A stretch of 64,000 nucleotides of DNA. It comes from Sphingopyxis alaskensis RB2256. GTDB lineage: Bacteria; Pseudomonadota; Alphaproteobacteria; Sphingomonadales; Sphingomonadaceae. Under the pieces are notes generated by a model that saw only the letters and a list, made by a program, of their open reading frames with translations, did not search any database and was not told where the DNA came from. This document shows positions 7,815 to 16,049 of this stretch, piece by piece. The stretch covers positions 124,001 to 188,000 of the forward strand of contig NC_008048.1 in the NCBI RefSeq assembly GCF_000013985.1. Direction: 5' to 3'. A program made the translations under genes and the position numbers. Position 1 is the stretch's first letter, and the number at the start of each line of letters is the position of its first letter.

Positions 7815-8819
7815 TTATAGCTCGAGACGCGCGCATATTGCTGATAGTTCATTTTGAACCAACGGGTGATCAACTGCGGTCTCGAACATGTCGGCGACCG
7901 GTGGTGCGTCCGGTCGGGCGTTAAGCCGAATATCCCCTGTAGACGACCGCGCGTACAGTTTCCGAATCTTATTGGGGCCGGCCCGGAGCCACTCGACAAG
8001 TCTCTGGGCAACGACCGGATCTGTTCGAGGTGCTTCCCGACGTGGCGGCCACAGCTTTTCATTGTCTTGACCATTGCGGCTCGGCGGAGTGTCCATCTGC
8101 AGCGGCTCGGCAACGGCAGCCATCGGCTGGACGTCATCTTCAGGTTCCGGGTTGTTATGATGCGCCTTTCTCTGCTCGGCGGTGAGCCAGCGGTTTACCT
8201 GCTCGATCTTGTTCGGATCGCGCAAATAGCTACAGATGAGATGCGTAGTGTCCGACGTCGCGCCGCCTCGGCGGATGATGGTCTCCAACTGCCTGATTGC
8301 TTCTTCGCGATTACGAATCGCTTGACGAAGCGCTTTCTGCTCATCGGCAGAGAATGCATCCATCTCGAACCCGATGACGCTCGTTGAGCGCTCCGCTTTT
8401 GGCCGCGCTTGGGTGCGCGGTTTAGCCGGCACAGATCGGATCATATCGTCGTAGAAGAGGCGTGCGATCGCAAGCCGGAGCTCTGCCCAGCGCAGCTCTA
8501 TCGCCCGCTGGTCAGAGTATCCGGCGACGTAATTGTCGTATGCTCTGATGAAGTAAGCTTCGGACCGGCGCAATTCACTGATCGTCGCCTCAAGCTTTAG
8601 GCCCGGGTTGCGCAAGGTCTTGCGGAGGTCGGCAAAAGCCGGTCCATTCAGATACTGGCCCGCGAACATGGTTTCGATCGTGACGATTTTGCCACTCGCT
8701 TGGGCGGCTTGGATGATGGCGACTTCAAGTTCGCGCGTCAATTTTTCCATCTGGGCAGAATGCGCAGCCATACCTTCGACGATTACGCGCGCCATGGCCT
8801 CGGCAAGCAAGTTTTTCAT
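7815..8819 (-). CDS. Hypothetical helical protein of the mobile cassette (334 aa)
   Basis: The start is ATG 8819, directly behind AAGGAG, rather than the frame's first start at 8891. The product has a long helical N-terminal half with heptad-like patterns (EKLTRELEVAIIQAAQ, EQKALRQAIRNREEAIRQLE) that may form coiled coil. A Pro/Arg linker (PPSRNGQDNEKLWPPRR) and a small C-terminal domain ending LSAICARLEL follow. No enzymatic motif is seen. It is transcribed divergently from the large relaxase-like gene. The 528-bp gap between them holds the palindrome cluster, so regulation from that region is plausible. I do not recognise a family. Confidence 0.68.
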   Translation of the reverse strand: MKNLLAEAMARVIVEGMAAHSAQMEKLTRELEVAIIQAAQASGKIVTIETMFAGQYLNGPAFADLRKTLRNPGLKLEATISELRRSEAYFIRAYDNYVAGYSDQRAIELRWAELRLAIARLFYDDMIRSVPAKPRTQARPKAERSTSVIGFEMDAFSADEQKALRQAIRNREEAIRQLETIIRRGGATSDTTHLICSYLRDPNKIEQVNRWLTAEQRKAHHNNPEPEDDVQPMAAVAEPLQMDTPPSRNGQDNEKLWPPRREAPRTDPVVAQRLVEWLRAGPNKIRKLYARSSTGDIRLNARPDAPPVADMFETAVDHPLVQNELSAICARLEL

Positions 8820-8947
8820 GATTATCTCCTTGCTTGGTCGGTAGGTTGGAGCCCCGGTGAACGACGAGCCATTCTGTCGCTGATAAGGCACGGCTCGTCG
8901 CTAAAACCTGACATTCAAGCTCGTTGTTCCACTGCAAATTGGTGCAT

Positions 8948-9179
8948 GGATATTACAACGAGCATTTAAATATCCAAAGACCGGATATTGGGTCGACTTC
9001 GCCGCCACCGAGATCGGGTATCGTTGCAAGTCAGATAGTATCTGAAGCCGATATTCTCTCATGCTGAGAGATATCCGGTTCGAGTTCAAAATCTCTTAAC
9101 TAAATATCTTGCGGAATATCGGTAATGTATCCATAATATCTGAATAAGATATCGAGAATATATCGGGAGTAACTGAATA
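8948..9179. repeat. AT-rich cluster of ATATC-type palindromes (candidate oriT, iteron or operator region)
   Basis: Within 232 bp there are four inverted repeats. AATATCC-N7-GGATATT is at 8969-8989. TCAGATA-G-TATCTGA (perfect) is at 9031-9045. GATATTCTCTC-N5-GAGAGATATC is at 9050-9075. ATATCT-N5-AGATAT is at 9136-9152. Further single ATATC or GATAT half-sites lie between them. The stretch is markedly more AT-rich than its surroundings and lies between a minus-strand gene and the plus-strand relaxase-like gene. Relaxase genes are often next to their oriT, and iteron-like clusters also mark origins or multi-site operators. The sequence does not decide which. Confidence 0.55.
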
Positions 9180-9347
9180 TTTTTTGCGAAATAGGTTAGC
9201 GTCCCATTCTTCGATTGTGGAAGCTAACAGCAACATGATATCCTTCGGAATAGCAAGGTCGATTTCGCTCGGGACTTTCCGAGCGGGCGCCTGCCGCGGG
9301 CTGGTAGGACGGGCACAGCCCGCCTTTGGAAGCGTGGACTGGAGATC

Positions 9348-12300
9348 ATGGATCCGATCGGAACTTTTCGCAGGCGCGCAGCAAAGCGGATCATCCGCGA
9401 CTTGCCGCTCGACCTGGCGGAGACTGAACTCGATGATCCGTTGGGGCTCCTGCGCGGAAAGGTTCGGGCAAGTCTCGATTCCGCGCAGCGCTGGGAGCGC
9501 GGGAAAGCAGCTCCCGCCCGGCGCGCGTGGTTCGGCATTCCGAGCGTGCCGGACACGTCGCGACTGACGAGCGCGGCGGGGGAGCGCAGCTTCCACCTGG
9601 CGCGCAACGTGACCCGCGAGCGATCGGCGGCGGCGTTCGATGATTATGCGACCGGTAAGATCGGTGATGCGAATGCGGAGCCGGAGCTGGCGGCAGAGGA
9701 GCGGCCCGCTGCGACGTTCGACCGCTACACGCAGGATCATGGCCATGACGATCGCCAGATCCTCGTCACGACGCTCGATCCGGATCCGGTCAAGCGATCC
9801 AGGCAGTGGGACGCGGTCGAAGCGCATGAGTTCGGTCGGCGCAAGAACAAATCGGCCGGGCCGCCGCGTCTCAACATCAGATATGAACTCGCGCCTGCGT
9901 TTCTGGCGGGCGCCGCGCGTCGCGACGATTGTCCCGAAGGTCTGCGTGACATCCTCAACGCCGAGCAGAGGCGGGTGGATGGCGGCAAGGCGCTCGGCAA
10001 AAAGCGCCAGTTGGTTGGTGTGCCGTGGATCGATCCGGAGGCGCCTGCCGCGCTGGAGTGGCTCGCGGCGCTGCCTGGCTGGCCGAATGCAGCTCCGCCG
10101 GTCAAGCTCAGCGAAGGACGCGGCAGCTATGCGGTCATCGCGGGCGAGGCGGAGCTGCCCGCCGATCTCGATGGCGCGGCGCACGAACGCATTTTCGTCG
10201 GCGCGAACGTCTGGGTGCAATCGCTCGCCCAATCTGACAGCGGAGATGCGGGAGTAAAGCGGGTCGTGCCCGCCCTGTTTGTGCGGCACAAACCCGACGC
10301 GCTCAACAACTCCGCCAACTGGCACTTTCACTTCCAGGTTGGCAAGCGCGCCGCGACCATCAATGCCGACGGCATGCTGGTCTTCGACCCGCGTGTCGTT
10401 CCTCAGATCGCGACCAGCTTCATGAAGCCGTTCCGATGTGAGATCGCGCGTCTCATCAATATCGAACTTGAGGCGATCGGCGCCGATTATCGGCTTTCCC
10501 CAGAATCCTACGCCAAGATGGGGCTCGACGCGCAAACGATGCGTAAGGTCGGTGGCAAGGCCACCTTACTCGAACGTGCGGGAGATACGCCGGATGTGTC
10601 GCTCAACAACGCGACGATCGGCTGGGCGCGCGTGCTCGCGCAGCAGGTGGCAAAGCGCGATGCGGATTTCGCGGATGCCGATACCGCGTTCGAATTACGC
10701 GAAGCGCGCGTTCGCGAAGTCCGCGCTTCGGAAGAGCGCGACCGGTTGGTGCGGCTCTCGCTCGACCTTCGCGCTCGCGAGCTTGCTGCAATCCAGCTGC
10801 GCGCCGAGGCCGCCGAGATCGAAACGCTGTGCGCTATGGCGCGCAGCCACCCGCGTATCGTTGCGCGATTTGCCCCAGGCTATGCAGACAAGGCGCGTAA
10901 GGACGGACACGATACCTATCTGTCGCACGCGTGGACCCGGCGGGGTAACGAGGCCGAAGCCTATCTCGATGAACTCGATCGGGAGTTGGTCGTTGAACAG
11001 GCCGCGATGGCCGAGCGCCGCGAGCAGGCGAAGTTTCTCGAACGCACCGCCGCCGATCTTCGCGAACGGCTCGAGCGAGACCTGGGACTTGCGGTCCAGG
11101 ACCCTGAACCGACCCGCGTTGTTGACGCAATATTGTCCCGCGAGCCCAGCTCCCGAACGTTGGTCGACCCCAATGCGGTGATGAAGCGCATCGCCGAGAC
11201 GCCGCTCCTTCTCAGCGAAGTCGACGGACGCTTGGTCGTGCTTCCTGCCGACGATCCTCAGGATTTGCTCCACGGCGTCGATTTGATTTCCCCGCCCTAT
11301 CGAAAGCGGCTCCCGGCGATCCGCGATACCCAACAGAAGGAACTCGCCCAGGTCGGGGCGTTGTTGGCGAAGCGTGGCCCAGCAGGCCTTGATGATGATA
11401 ATCTCGTCGGCAAAAGCGCATGGCTGCAGATGGCGGTCAGACGTTGGCGCGATACTCCCGAGATTGGGCGGCGGATCAAACTGCGCGATCTTCGTATTAA
11501 AGCGACCCGGGAAATCGCATCAGACCGCCAACGGGAGGCCGACCAAGAATTTGCGCTGTCGCCGCCTCGCGCGCTCGATCAGTCCTTGCCGACGATGGCA
11601 TCGCTCGGCGCACACGGGCCCGATATGGTGGGGTTGGGCGAGATCACACCCGGCCGCGAACCGCAGCCGGTGCCGGCATGGCTTTCGCCGCGTGCAGAGC
11701 TGCCGCGAGAATATGATATTTCCGCCGAAGACTCTGTTTCCGTCGCGCCGAAGCAGGCCAACATCCTACGCGATGTTCGCGCTGACGACTATCTACCCAT
11801 CCAGCACAACGGGCGAGAAAAGCTTGCAGATATGTACCAGCGGCTTGCCGACACGCCGATCAATGGGCCGTTTCCCGACAAACCGACCAATGACCAGCTT
11901 CAGGCGCTTCGATCGGTCATCGAAACCTATCCTGTTCGGATCGTGCACTGGCGCGGCGCGCGACAGATCGATCTGCGCGACGACCCTCGCCGCTGGTTCG
12001 ATACCCCTTACATCCGGAGCGCGGCGGGGCAGGACCTGCTTTCGACGATTGTCGATAGGCGTGCGCAGATGTTCAGGAACCTGCCCGATATCGACCCGGC
12101 ACGCCGGCCCACGGCGTGGGAGGTAGAGCAGAAGCGGCGGGCATCTCTGCTTGATCGACCTGCTACACACCTTGCGCCGGTGCCTGCCGAATTAATGGAC
12201 GCACACCAGGAGACCGACCCTGCCGCTCTGTGGCGCCGTGCGCCTGTCCCTTTCCTGTTCGCGCGGTGTGCGGATGCCGAGGTACCGGACACAGTGGAGA

Positions 12301-12752
12301 CGCTGCGCGACGCCCTCGGACCCCGCGCCGCGTGGCTGACGCGGCCCGACATACGCGCCCGCACCCGCGCTGCCTGGTTCGTTCAACAGGAGACGCGGAA
12401 CGATATACTGCATGACCGACTGGTCGAGACCGGTCGCTTGCCACCCGCGAACTCCCGAGCGAGCGAAGGGGATCGCTTTCGGCACATAGGCGATCCGCTG
12501 CTCGATGAAGAATGGCTGCTGGTCGGGCGCGGTTCGGTGCGGTTCGATCCGCCGAAGGAGGCGGATCGGTTGAAGCGCGCGGTGGGATTGGCGCGGTCCA
12601 GTGGGGACAATGGTGCCGCCGCGGCAATCATAGTGTTCGGGATCAAGCGGCGAACAGCGAAGCAAAAGGCGAAGTGGTCGAAGTCCTCGAAGGGTCTTCA
12701 TCCGTCCGCCCGCGGGCTGCCCGGGCGAGAACCCGGCGGTCGCGGTCGCTGA
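9348..12752 (+). CDS. Large MobA/MobL-like (HUH) relaxase-related protein (1134 aa)
   Basis: This is a soluble 1134-residue protein. Residues about 80-420 resemble a divergent MobA/MobL relaxase. SFHLARNVTRERSAAAFDDY contains a Tyr placed like the family's early conserved region. NWHFHFQVGK has the His-Phe-His (H326, H328) metal-binding HUH core. The following helix-rich part (FRCEIARLINIELEAIGADY, then LSPESYAKMGLDAQ) matches the usual sequence after motif III: an R-x-x-x-A...N-x-x-L helix, then a YxxxG segment. The remaining 700 residues contain coiled-coil-like stretches and no helicase or primase motif I can recognise. The ATG follows GGAG three bases upstream. Family members nick and covalently bind DNA at oriT. 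Catalytic activity here is inferred and the sequence is clearly divergent. Confidence 0.6.
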   Translation: MDPIGTFRRRAAKRIIRDLPLDLAETELDDPLGLLRGKVRASLDSAQRWERGKAAPARRAWFGIPSVPDTSRLTSAAGERSFHLARNVTRERSAAAFDDYATGKIGDANAEPELAAEERPAATFDRYTQDHGHDDRQILVTTLDPDPVKRSRQWDAVEAHEFGRRKNKSAGPPRLNIRYELAPAFLAGAARRDDCPEGLRDILNAEQRRVDGGKALGKKRQLVGVPWIDPEAPAALEWLAALPGWPNAAPPVKLSEGRGSYAVIAGEAELPADLDGAAHERIFVGANVWVQSLAQSDSGDAGVKRVVPALFVRHKPDALNNSANWHFHFQVGKRAATINADGMLVFDPRVVPQIATSFMKPFRCEIARLINIELEAIGADYRLSPESYAKMGLDAQTMRKVGGKATLLERAGDTPDVSLNNATIGWARVLAQQVAKRDADFADADTAFELREARVREVRASEERDRLVRLSLDLRARELAAIQLRAEAAEIETLCAMARSHPRIVARFAPGYADKARKDGHDTYLSHAWTRRGNEAEAYLDELDRELVVEQAAMAERREQAKFLERTAADLRERLERDLGLAVQDPEPTRVVDAILSREPSSRTLVDPNAVMKRIAETPLLLSEVDGRLVVLPADDPQDLLHGVDLISPPYRKRLPAIRDTQQKELAQVGALLAKRGPAGLDDDNLVGKSAWLQMAVRRWRDTPEIGRRIKLRDLRIKATREIASDRQREADQEFALSPPRALDQSLPTMASLGAHGPDMVGLGEITPGREPQPVPAWLSPRAELPREYDISAEDSVSVAPKQANILRDVRADDYLPIQHNGREKLADMYQRLADTPINGPFPDKPTNDQLQALRSVIETYPVRIVHWRGARQIDLRDDPRRWFDTPYIRSAAGQDLLSTIVDRRAQMFRNLPDIDPARRPTAWEVEQKRRASLLDRPATHLAPVPAELMDAHQETDPAALWRRAPVPFLFARCADAEVPDTVETLRDALGPRAAWLTRPDIRARTRAAWFVQQETRNDILHDRLVETGRLPPANSRASEGDRFRHIGDPLLDEEWLLVGRGSVRFDPPKEADRLKRAVGLARSSGDNGAAAAIIVFGIKRRTAKQKAKWSKSSKGLHPSARGLPGREPGGRGR

Positions 12753-12970
12753 TCGGCAGATCCTCAAGGAGGGTCTGCTTCTCATAAATGGCAATCACCC
12801 CTGCGACGCAGCCGCAGACCGACCTCGCATGTCCGCCGGATGGAAAAGCGGGACGCGGCTGCGCGCCCGCCAAGCGGTGGAGACGCTGACGCGGGAAGCG
12901 AGGAACAGGGTGAAAGGAAAAGAGGCAGGAGTTCTGTCTCGGATCCCTGATCCTCCGAAAGGAGAATATC
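12753..12970. other. Leader region upstream of the 254-aa gene
   Basis: The 218 bp between two plus-strand genes hold no supported ORF. The last bases carry a strong ribosome-binding site (AAAGGAG at 12957-12963) for the GTG at 12971. Confidence 0.4.
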
Positions 12971-13735
12971 GTGAACGAGTATCAACTTCCCAAATGCCTG
13001 CAGGTGATCGGTCTGGCATGCATTCCCGTCAACGACATACCAGACGAGCATCCGGCGCTGGCACGCAGGCCGGTTGCGGCGGCGGTCCTGACGATGGTCG
13101 ATCAAGATGATGGTCATCGCTGGATCAACACGATCTGCGTCTCCGACGCGCGCAAGTCGGAAATCCCATTGCCGCACTTGCTCGACAAGACACTGTTGCC
13201 CGGCGTGGTCCAGATCGCGTCCACGACCGATCGCATGACGCTGGCGATGGACGCGATGAGCCGGCGCTTCTTCGTCGAGCCGGCTCTTGCAGAACTCTGT
13301 TTTGGCGAGACGGCTATCGATCCCGCCGCGATGGGTGACCATGGGTTCGATGAGCGAACAGCGTGCCGTCGTTTCTCGATCCCGATGCCCGAGATCGGCG
13401 ATGCGGACATCGAGCTTGCCTGGTCGCGCTCGGCGCCGGCGGCAGCCGAAGACCATGCGCTGCGCGTCGCGACCGCACGCTTGATGCTGTGGGCGCATGT
13501 CGAGGCGTTCCGCATCGCGCGACCGGAACCCTTCTTCGAGATCATGCTGGCCCTGCGCGACTGGATCGATGCCAGCGAGTATCTCAAGGCCGCGCTCGCC
13601 GATATCGGGAACTCACGCCCATTCCGCCGTGCAGACTCTTTCGCGCATCATTATCGCGACTATCGACAACGCCTTGCTGCGGGCGACGAAACCGCGAGAT
13701 GGGTCAGCTTCGAGGACGGCCTGTTCCACGCCTGA
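12971..13735 (+). CDS. Hypothetical protein of the mobile cassette (254 aa), possible exonuclease-like fold
   Basis: The GTG start at 12971 follows AAAGGAG by seven bases. The protein begins with alternating strands (LQVIGLACIPV; AAAVLTMVDQDDG; RWINTICVSDA). A middle section with VVQIASTTDRMTLAMDAM follows, then a helical C-terminal half containing DHALRVATARLMLWAHVEAF. The arrangement, with scattered Asp/Glu and a late D-x(8) helix, is loosely reminiscent of DEDD-type 3'-5' exonucleases. The motifs are not clear enough to call one. No membrane segment is present. It lies between the large and the small relaxase-like genes on the same strand, so a DNA-processing role is a guess from context. 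Confidence 0.65.
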   Translation: MNEYQLPKCLQVIGLACIPVNDIPDEHPALARRPVAAAVLTMVDQDDGHRWINTICVSDARKSEIPLPHLLDKTLLPGVVQIASTTDRMTLAMDAMSRRFFVEPALAELCFGETAIDPAAMGDHGFDERTACRRFSIPMPEIGDADIELAWSRSAPAAAEDHALRVATARLMLWAHVEAFRIARPEPFFEIMLALRDWIDASEYLKAALADIGNSRPFRRADSFAHHYRDYRQRLAAGDETARWVSFEDGLFHA

Positions 13736-13773
13736 GCGCGCCTAACGCGTAAACTCACTATCGATGAAAAAAT

Positions 13774-13808
13774 GGCCTCGCTGCTCGGGTCGCGCGAGCA
13801 GCGAGGCC
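13774..13808 (-). terminator. Perfect 14-bp stem with T-run on the minus strand
   Basis: The arms GGCCTCGCTGCTCG (13774-13787) and its exact complement (13795-13808) enclose a 7-base loop. Read on the minus strand, the stem is followed by ATTTTTTC, the form of a Rho-independent terminator. On the plus strand no T-run follows. No minus-strand gene is found immediately to the right, so it may end an antisense or small RNA. It might also act bidirectionally for the 254-aa gene. Confidence 0.6.
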
Positions 13809-13967
13809 TGCGAGCGTGCATATGCACAACGCTTCGCATGCGACGGGCCGCTGTCATGCCCGTCAGGGCACGGTCTAGCGACCAGCTTTAAATATCCGGT
13901 GAATCGACGTCCAGCAGCCGCTGCGGCGCCGTCTCGCCATCCCTCCATCACACATAACCTCAGCAAG

Positions 13968-13999
13968 GGGACCGCAGCGATGCGGTCCCTTTCTCCTTT
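13968..13999 (+). terminator. Hairpin with T-rich tail between the 254-aa gene and the small relaxase-like gene
   Basis: The arms GGGACCGCA (13968-13976) and TGCGGTCCC (13981-13989) form a perfect 9-bp stem with a GCGA tetraloop, followed by TTTCTCCTTTA. It lies just 18-50 bases before the ATG at 14017. It can terminate upstream transcription or act as a leader attenuator. Confidence 0.6.
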
Positions 14000-14016
14000 A
14001 TAGAAAGACGTACCAA

Positions 14017-14661
14017 ATGACGACCATCCACAACATCCGCCCGTTCAACACTCGATATGTAATCCGGGAACGCTCCAGCCGATATACGCCCGAACTCTTG
14101 CGCACGCACCGCACGGCGCAGGCGAGCTATGCCTACATCAACCGCCAGAATAGCGTCGATGAATGGGGTCCGACGCCGAACTGGGCGTCGCGCTCCGACC
14201 TTGCGGCGGCGGGCCGATGTGCTCCTGCCCGCGCCGCCGGACCCAAGCTGTCGGGGATCGCGCTCTGGGCACAAGCGGACGAGAATGCGGTCCGGTATCG
14301 GCCCGACGAGCCGACAATCGCGCATTGCGTTGGCAGCTTGCCGCGCCATGAGGACCTCGCCTTCTGGCGCAATCTGATCGAAGGCTTTGCCGAGGACTAT
14401 CTCGTGGCCCGCGGCATGGTCGTCGACTGGGCGATCCATCACCAAGCGGAAACCGACGATCAGCCCGAAATCGCACCGCACGTGCATTTCCTCATTACCT
14501 TGCGAGGATATGACCCGGAGCACCGCGATTACGGCAAGGTTCGCCAGAACTGGCTGCGGACGGACAACTCTCGCAAGCGCCTCGCCGAGCGTTGGTGGGA
14601 CCGTACCGGAATCGTCCCGCCCGAATATGTCATGGCAGCGACAGCGCAAAAATCCCGCTGA
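14017..14661 (+). CDS. Minimal MobA/MobL-like relaxase-domain protein (214 aa)
   Basis: The sequence tracks the MobA/MobL relaxase N-terminal domain. The early Tyr-containing segment QASYAYINRQN is followed by LWAQADENAVRYRPDEP and the L-P-x-x-x helix (SLPRHEDLAFWRNLIEGFA). VARGMVVDWAIHHQAETDDQ corresponds to the usual G-M-x-x-D-x-A-I-H strand. PHVHFLITLRGY carries the His-Val-His core (H155, H157), and KRLAERWWDR corresponds to the family's W-R-x-x-W/N-x-x-L helix region. It stops about 50 residues after the HUH motif and lacks any C-terminal mobilisation or primase domain. In MobQ-type systems this domain nicks oriT. The N-terminal Arg/Thr-rich 30 residues are unusual. No strong ribosome-binding site is seen before the ATG. 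Confidence 0.62.
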   Translation: MTTIHNIRPFNTRYVIRERSSRYTPELLRTHRTAQASYAYINRQNSVDEWGPTPNWASRSDLAAAGRCAPARAAGPKLSGIALWAQADENAVRYRPDEPTIAHCVGSLPRHEDLAFWRNLIEGFAEDYLVARGMVVDWAIHHQAETDDQPEIAPHVHFLITLRGYDPEHRDYGKVRQNWLRTDNSRKRLAERWWDRTGIVPPEYVMAATAQKSR

Positions 14662-14721
14662 GATCGGGTCGGCACCGAGCACCGGTAACGCCCGGTGCCG
14701 AACACCCTGAATATCGCATTG

Positions 14722-14773
14722 CCTGTTCTGGCTTCAGAAGGATCTGATAGCGAAGTCTTCAAACCAGAACAGG
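14722..14773 (+). promoter_or_regulatory. Long inverted repeat overlapping the ribosome-binding site of the next gene
   Basis: CCTGTTCTGG (14722-14731) is exactly complementary to CCAGAACAGG (14764-14773). The 32-base loop contains a smaller hairpin TCAGA-AGGA-TCTGA. The right arm includes the AGG of the AGGAGAG ribosome-binding site for a TTG at 14781. It could be an operator or an RNA structure that controls translation. Confidence 0.5.
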
Positions 14774-14822
14774 AGAGAAATTGAGCGGAGAGGGTGATCT
14801 GAAGGTCGGAGGAGAAAATAGA

Positions 14823-15119
14823 ATGTTTATCGTTGAACTAACTGCTGTAGTCATTGCCGCGTATGTCACGGCCCTCGTTATGCGCGAAATGCCGCGCCTG
14901 TTTGCATTGCTCGTCGTCCAGATCGCTGACCGGCTGTCGGGAGCTAGGCGCACTCACATCGTGGAAGCACTTAACGGTCGCCAAGTCCCAGTGACTTGGG
15001 CGGCAACGTCGGAAGATCGCAATTTGTTGCACGCCGCCATGCGCTCCACGATGCGTGTGACGACGTTTCGCTCGCTCTATCCTCTGAACCGCTGGAATCG
15101 GCTGTTAGGCCCATTTTGA
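14823..15119 (+). CDS. Small membrane-anchored hypothetical protein (98 aa)
   Basis: ATG 14823 follows GGAGGAG by about nine bases. An alternative TTG at 14781 also has a good site (AGGAGAG), which would add 14 polar residues. The product starts with a hydrophobic helix (FIVELTAVVIAAYVTALVM), probably a single membrane span. A basic soluble part follows, with RRTHIVEALNGRQVPVTWA and an Arg-rich C-terminus. No family is recognised. Its position directly after the minimal relaxase-like gene, behind a structured leader, suggests a cassette function. Entry exclusion or coupling would be guesses. Confidence 0.55.
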   Translation: MFIVELTAVVIAAYVTALVMREMPRLFALLVVQIADRLSGARRTHIVEALNGRQVPVTWAATSEDRNLLHAAMRSTMRVTTFRSLYPLNRWNRLLGPF

Positions 15120-15263
15120 CTGTGACAATTTCCCAGAATGATTTGCATGAGCTTCGCCTCGCCCGCCAAACACGGCATTCTTTAAATTCGAACCGTGCGA
15201 CGTCGCGGAGCCAGTGTATCCAAGGAAGCGGAGATCTCAGATGATGGCTTTTCGGGCGAATGC

Positions 15264-16049
15264 TTACCTCCCGGTCAATTGGCGATAGAGTGACACGATT
15301 TCCGACTTTGATAAGCTCGGATTGCCCGCCACGTTGAGCGCGACCTTGGCGAAGTTGAGCCGTTTCATTATTGGCTCCACATTACCTCGAATGAAATAGT
15401 GGGAAGACGGACTCCGCGTGAGGTCTCGGTGCACGCGACCTGCTCGCGCACCGACGCGCTGTATCGCGAAGTCGGCTCGTTCTGGCGTCGTCCAACTCCA
15501 ATCCCGATGGTGGAATGCGACATGTTGCAACTCTCGCAGGTCATCGCGACGCTCCCAGATTTGGAATACAGCCGGTACATCGTACGGCTTGGACCTGAAT
15601 AGGAACGCGTCACGCTGCACAGTCTCCTCGTGGATTAGATGGAAGTTACGATCAAGGCGATTTTCTATGGAGGCCTTCCGAATTGATCTCGGCAGTATGA
15701 GTGCGATGACACTCGCCTGGCACGCAGCATGGTTGAAGAAGCGCACTGCTATACTGGCATTCCGGCCGAACGGCGGATTGCCGATCACAGCCACCTCTCG
15801 TTCGCTGCGGATTTCAACGCATAGGAAATCAGCTGTGCGGATACCCGGATATTTTGGATCAACATCAAACGCGAGGCTCTCATGGGGCATCAGTCTGAAA
15901 AACGATCCGGTGCCAGCGCTCGGCTCGACTAGCTGATATTGGTTCGGATCAAAATACTCCTGGAACACGCCATATAGTTTTCGTGCGACTTGTTGACACG
16001 TATAATACTGATCGAGCAGTACATCCTGCGGCTTTGGCCAAATTTTCAT
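15264..16049 (-). CDS. Orphan DNA adenine-methyltransferase-like protein (261 aa)
   Basis: Class I AdoMet methyltransferase fold with both diagnostic motifs. VEPSAGTGSF (residues 41-50) is the AdoMet-binding motif I in the N6-adenine or N4-cytosine form, and NPPFGRN (residues 91-97) is the catalytic motif IV (N-P-P-F) typical of amino-methyltransferases acting on DNA. ALILPRSIRKAS continues the fold. No target-recognition domain of obvious size and no restriction endonuclease gene are adjacent, so it is likely a solitary methylase of a mobile element. The start ATG 16049 follows AAGGAG. Methylation of other substrates (RNA, protein glutamine) also uses NPPF/Y and cannot be excluded. Confidence 0.72.
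   Translation of the reverse strand: MKIWPKPQDVLLDQYYTCQQVARKLYGVFQEYFDPNQYQLVEPSAGTGSFFRLMPHESLAFDVDPKYPGIRTADFLCVEIRSEREVAVIGNPPFGRNASIAVRFFNHAACQASVIALILPRSIRKASIENRLDRNFHLIHEETVQRDAFLFRSKPYDVPAVFQIWERRDDLRELQHVAFHHRDWSWTTPERADFAIQRVGARAGRVHRDLTRSPSSHYFIRGNVEPIMKRLNFAKVALNVAGNPSLSKSEIVSLYRQLTGR

Noticed and set aside
9096..10535. Minus-strand ORF opposite the start of the large relaxase-like gene
   Set aside because: Arg-rich translation without motifs; the plus strand shows the HUH region and a ribosome-binding site.
12788..12889. 33-codon ORF after the large relaxase-like gene
   Set aside because: No ribosome-binding site at a useful distance and no recognisable features.
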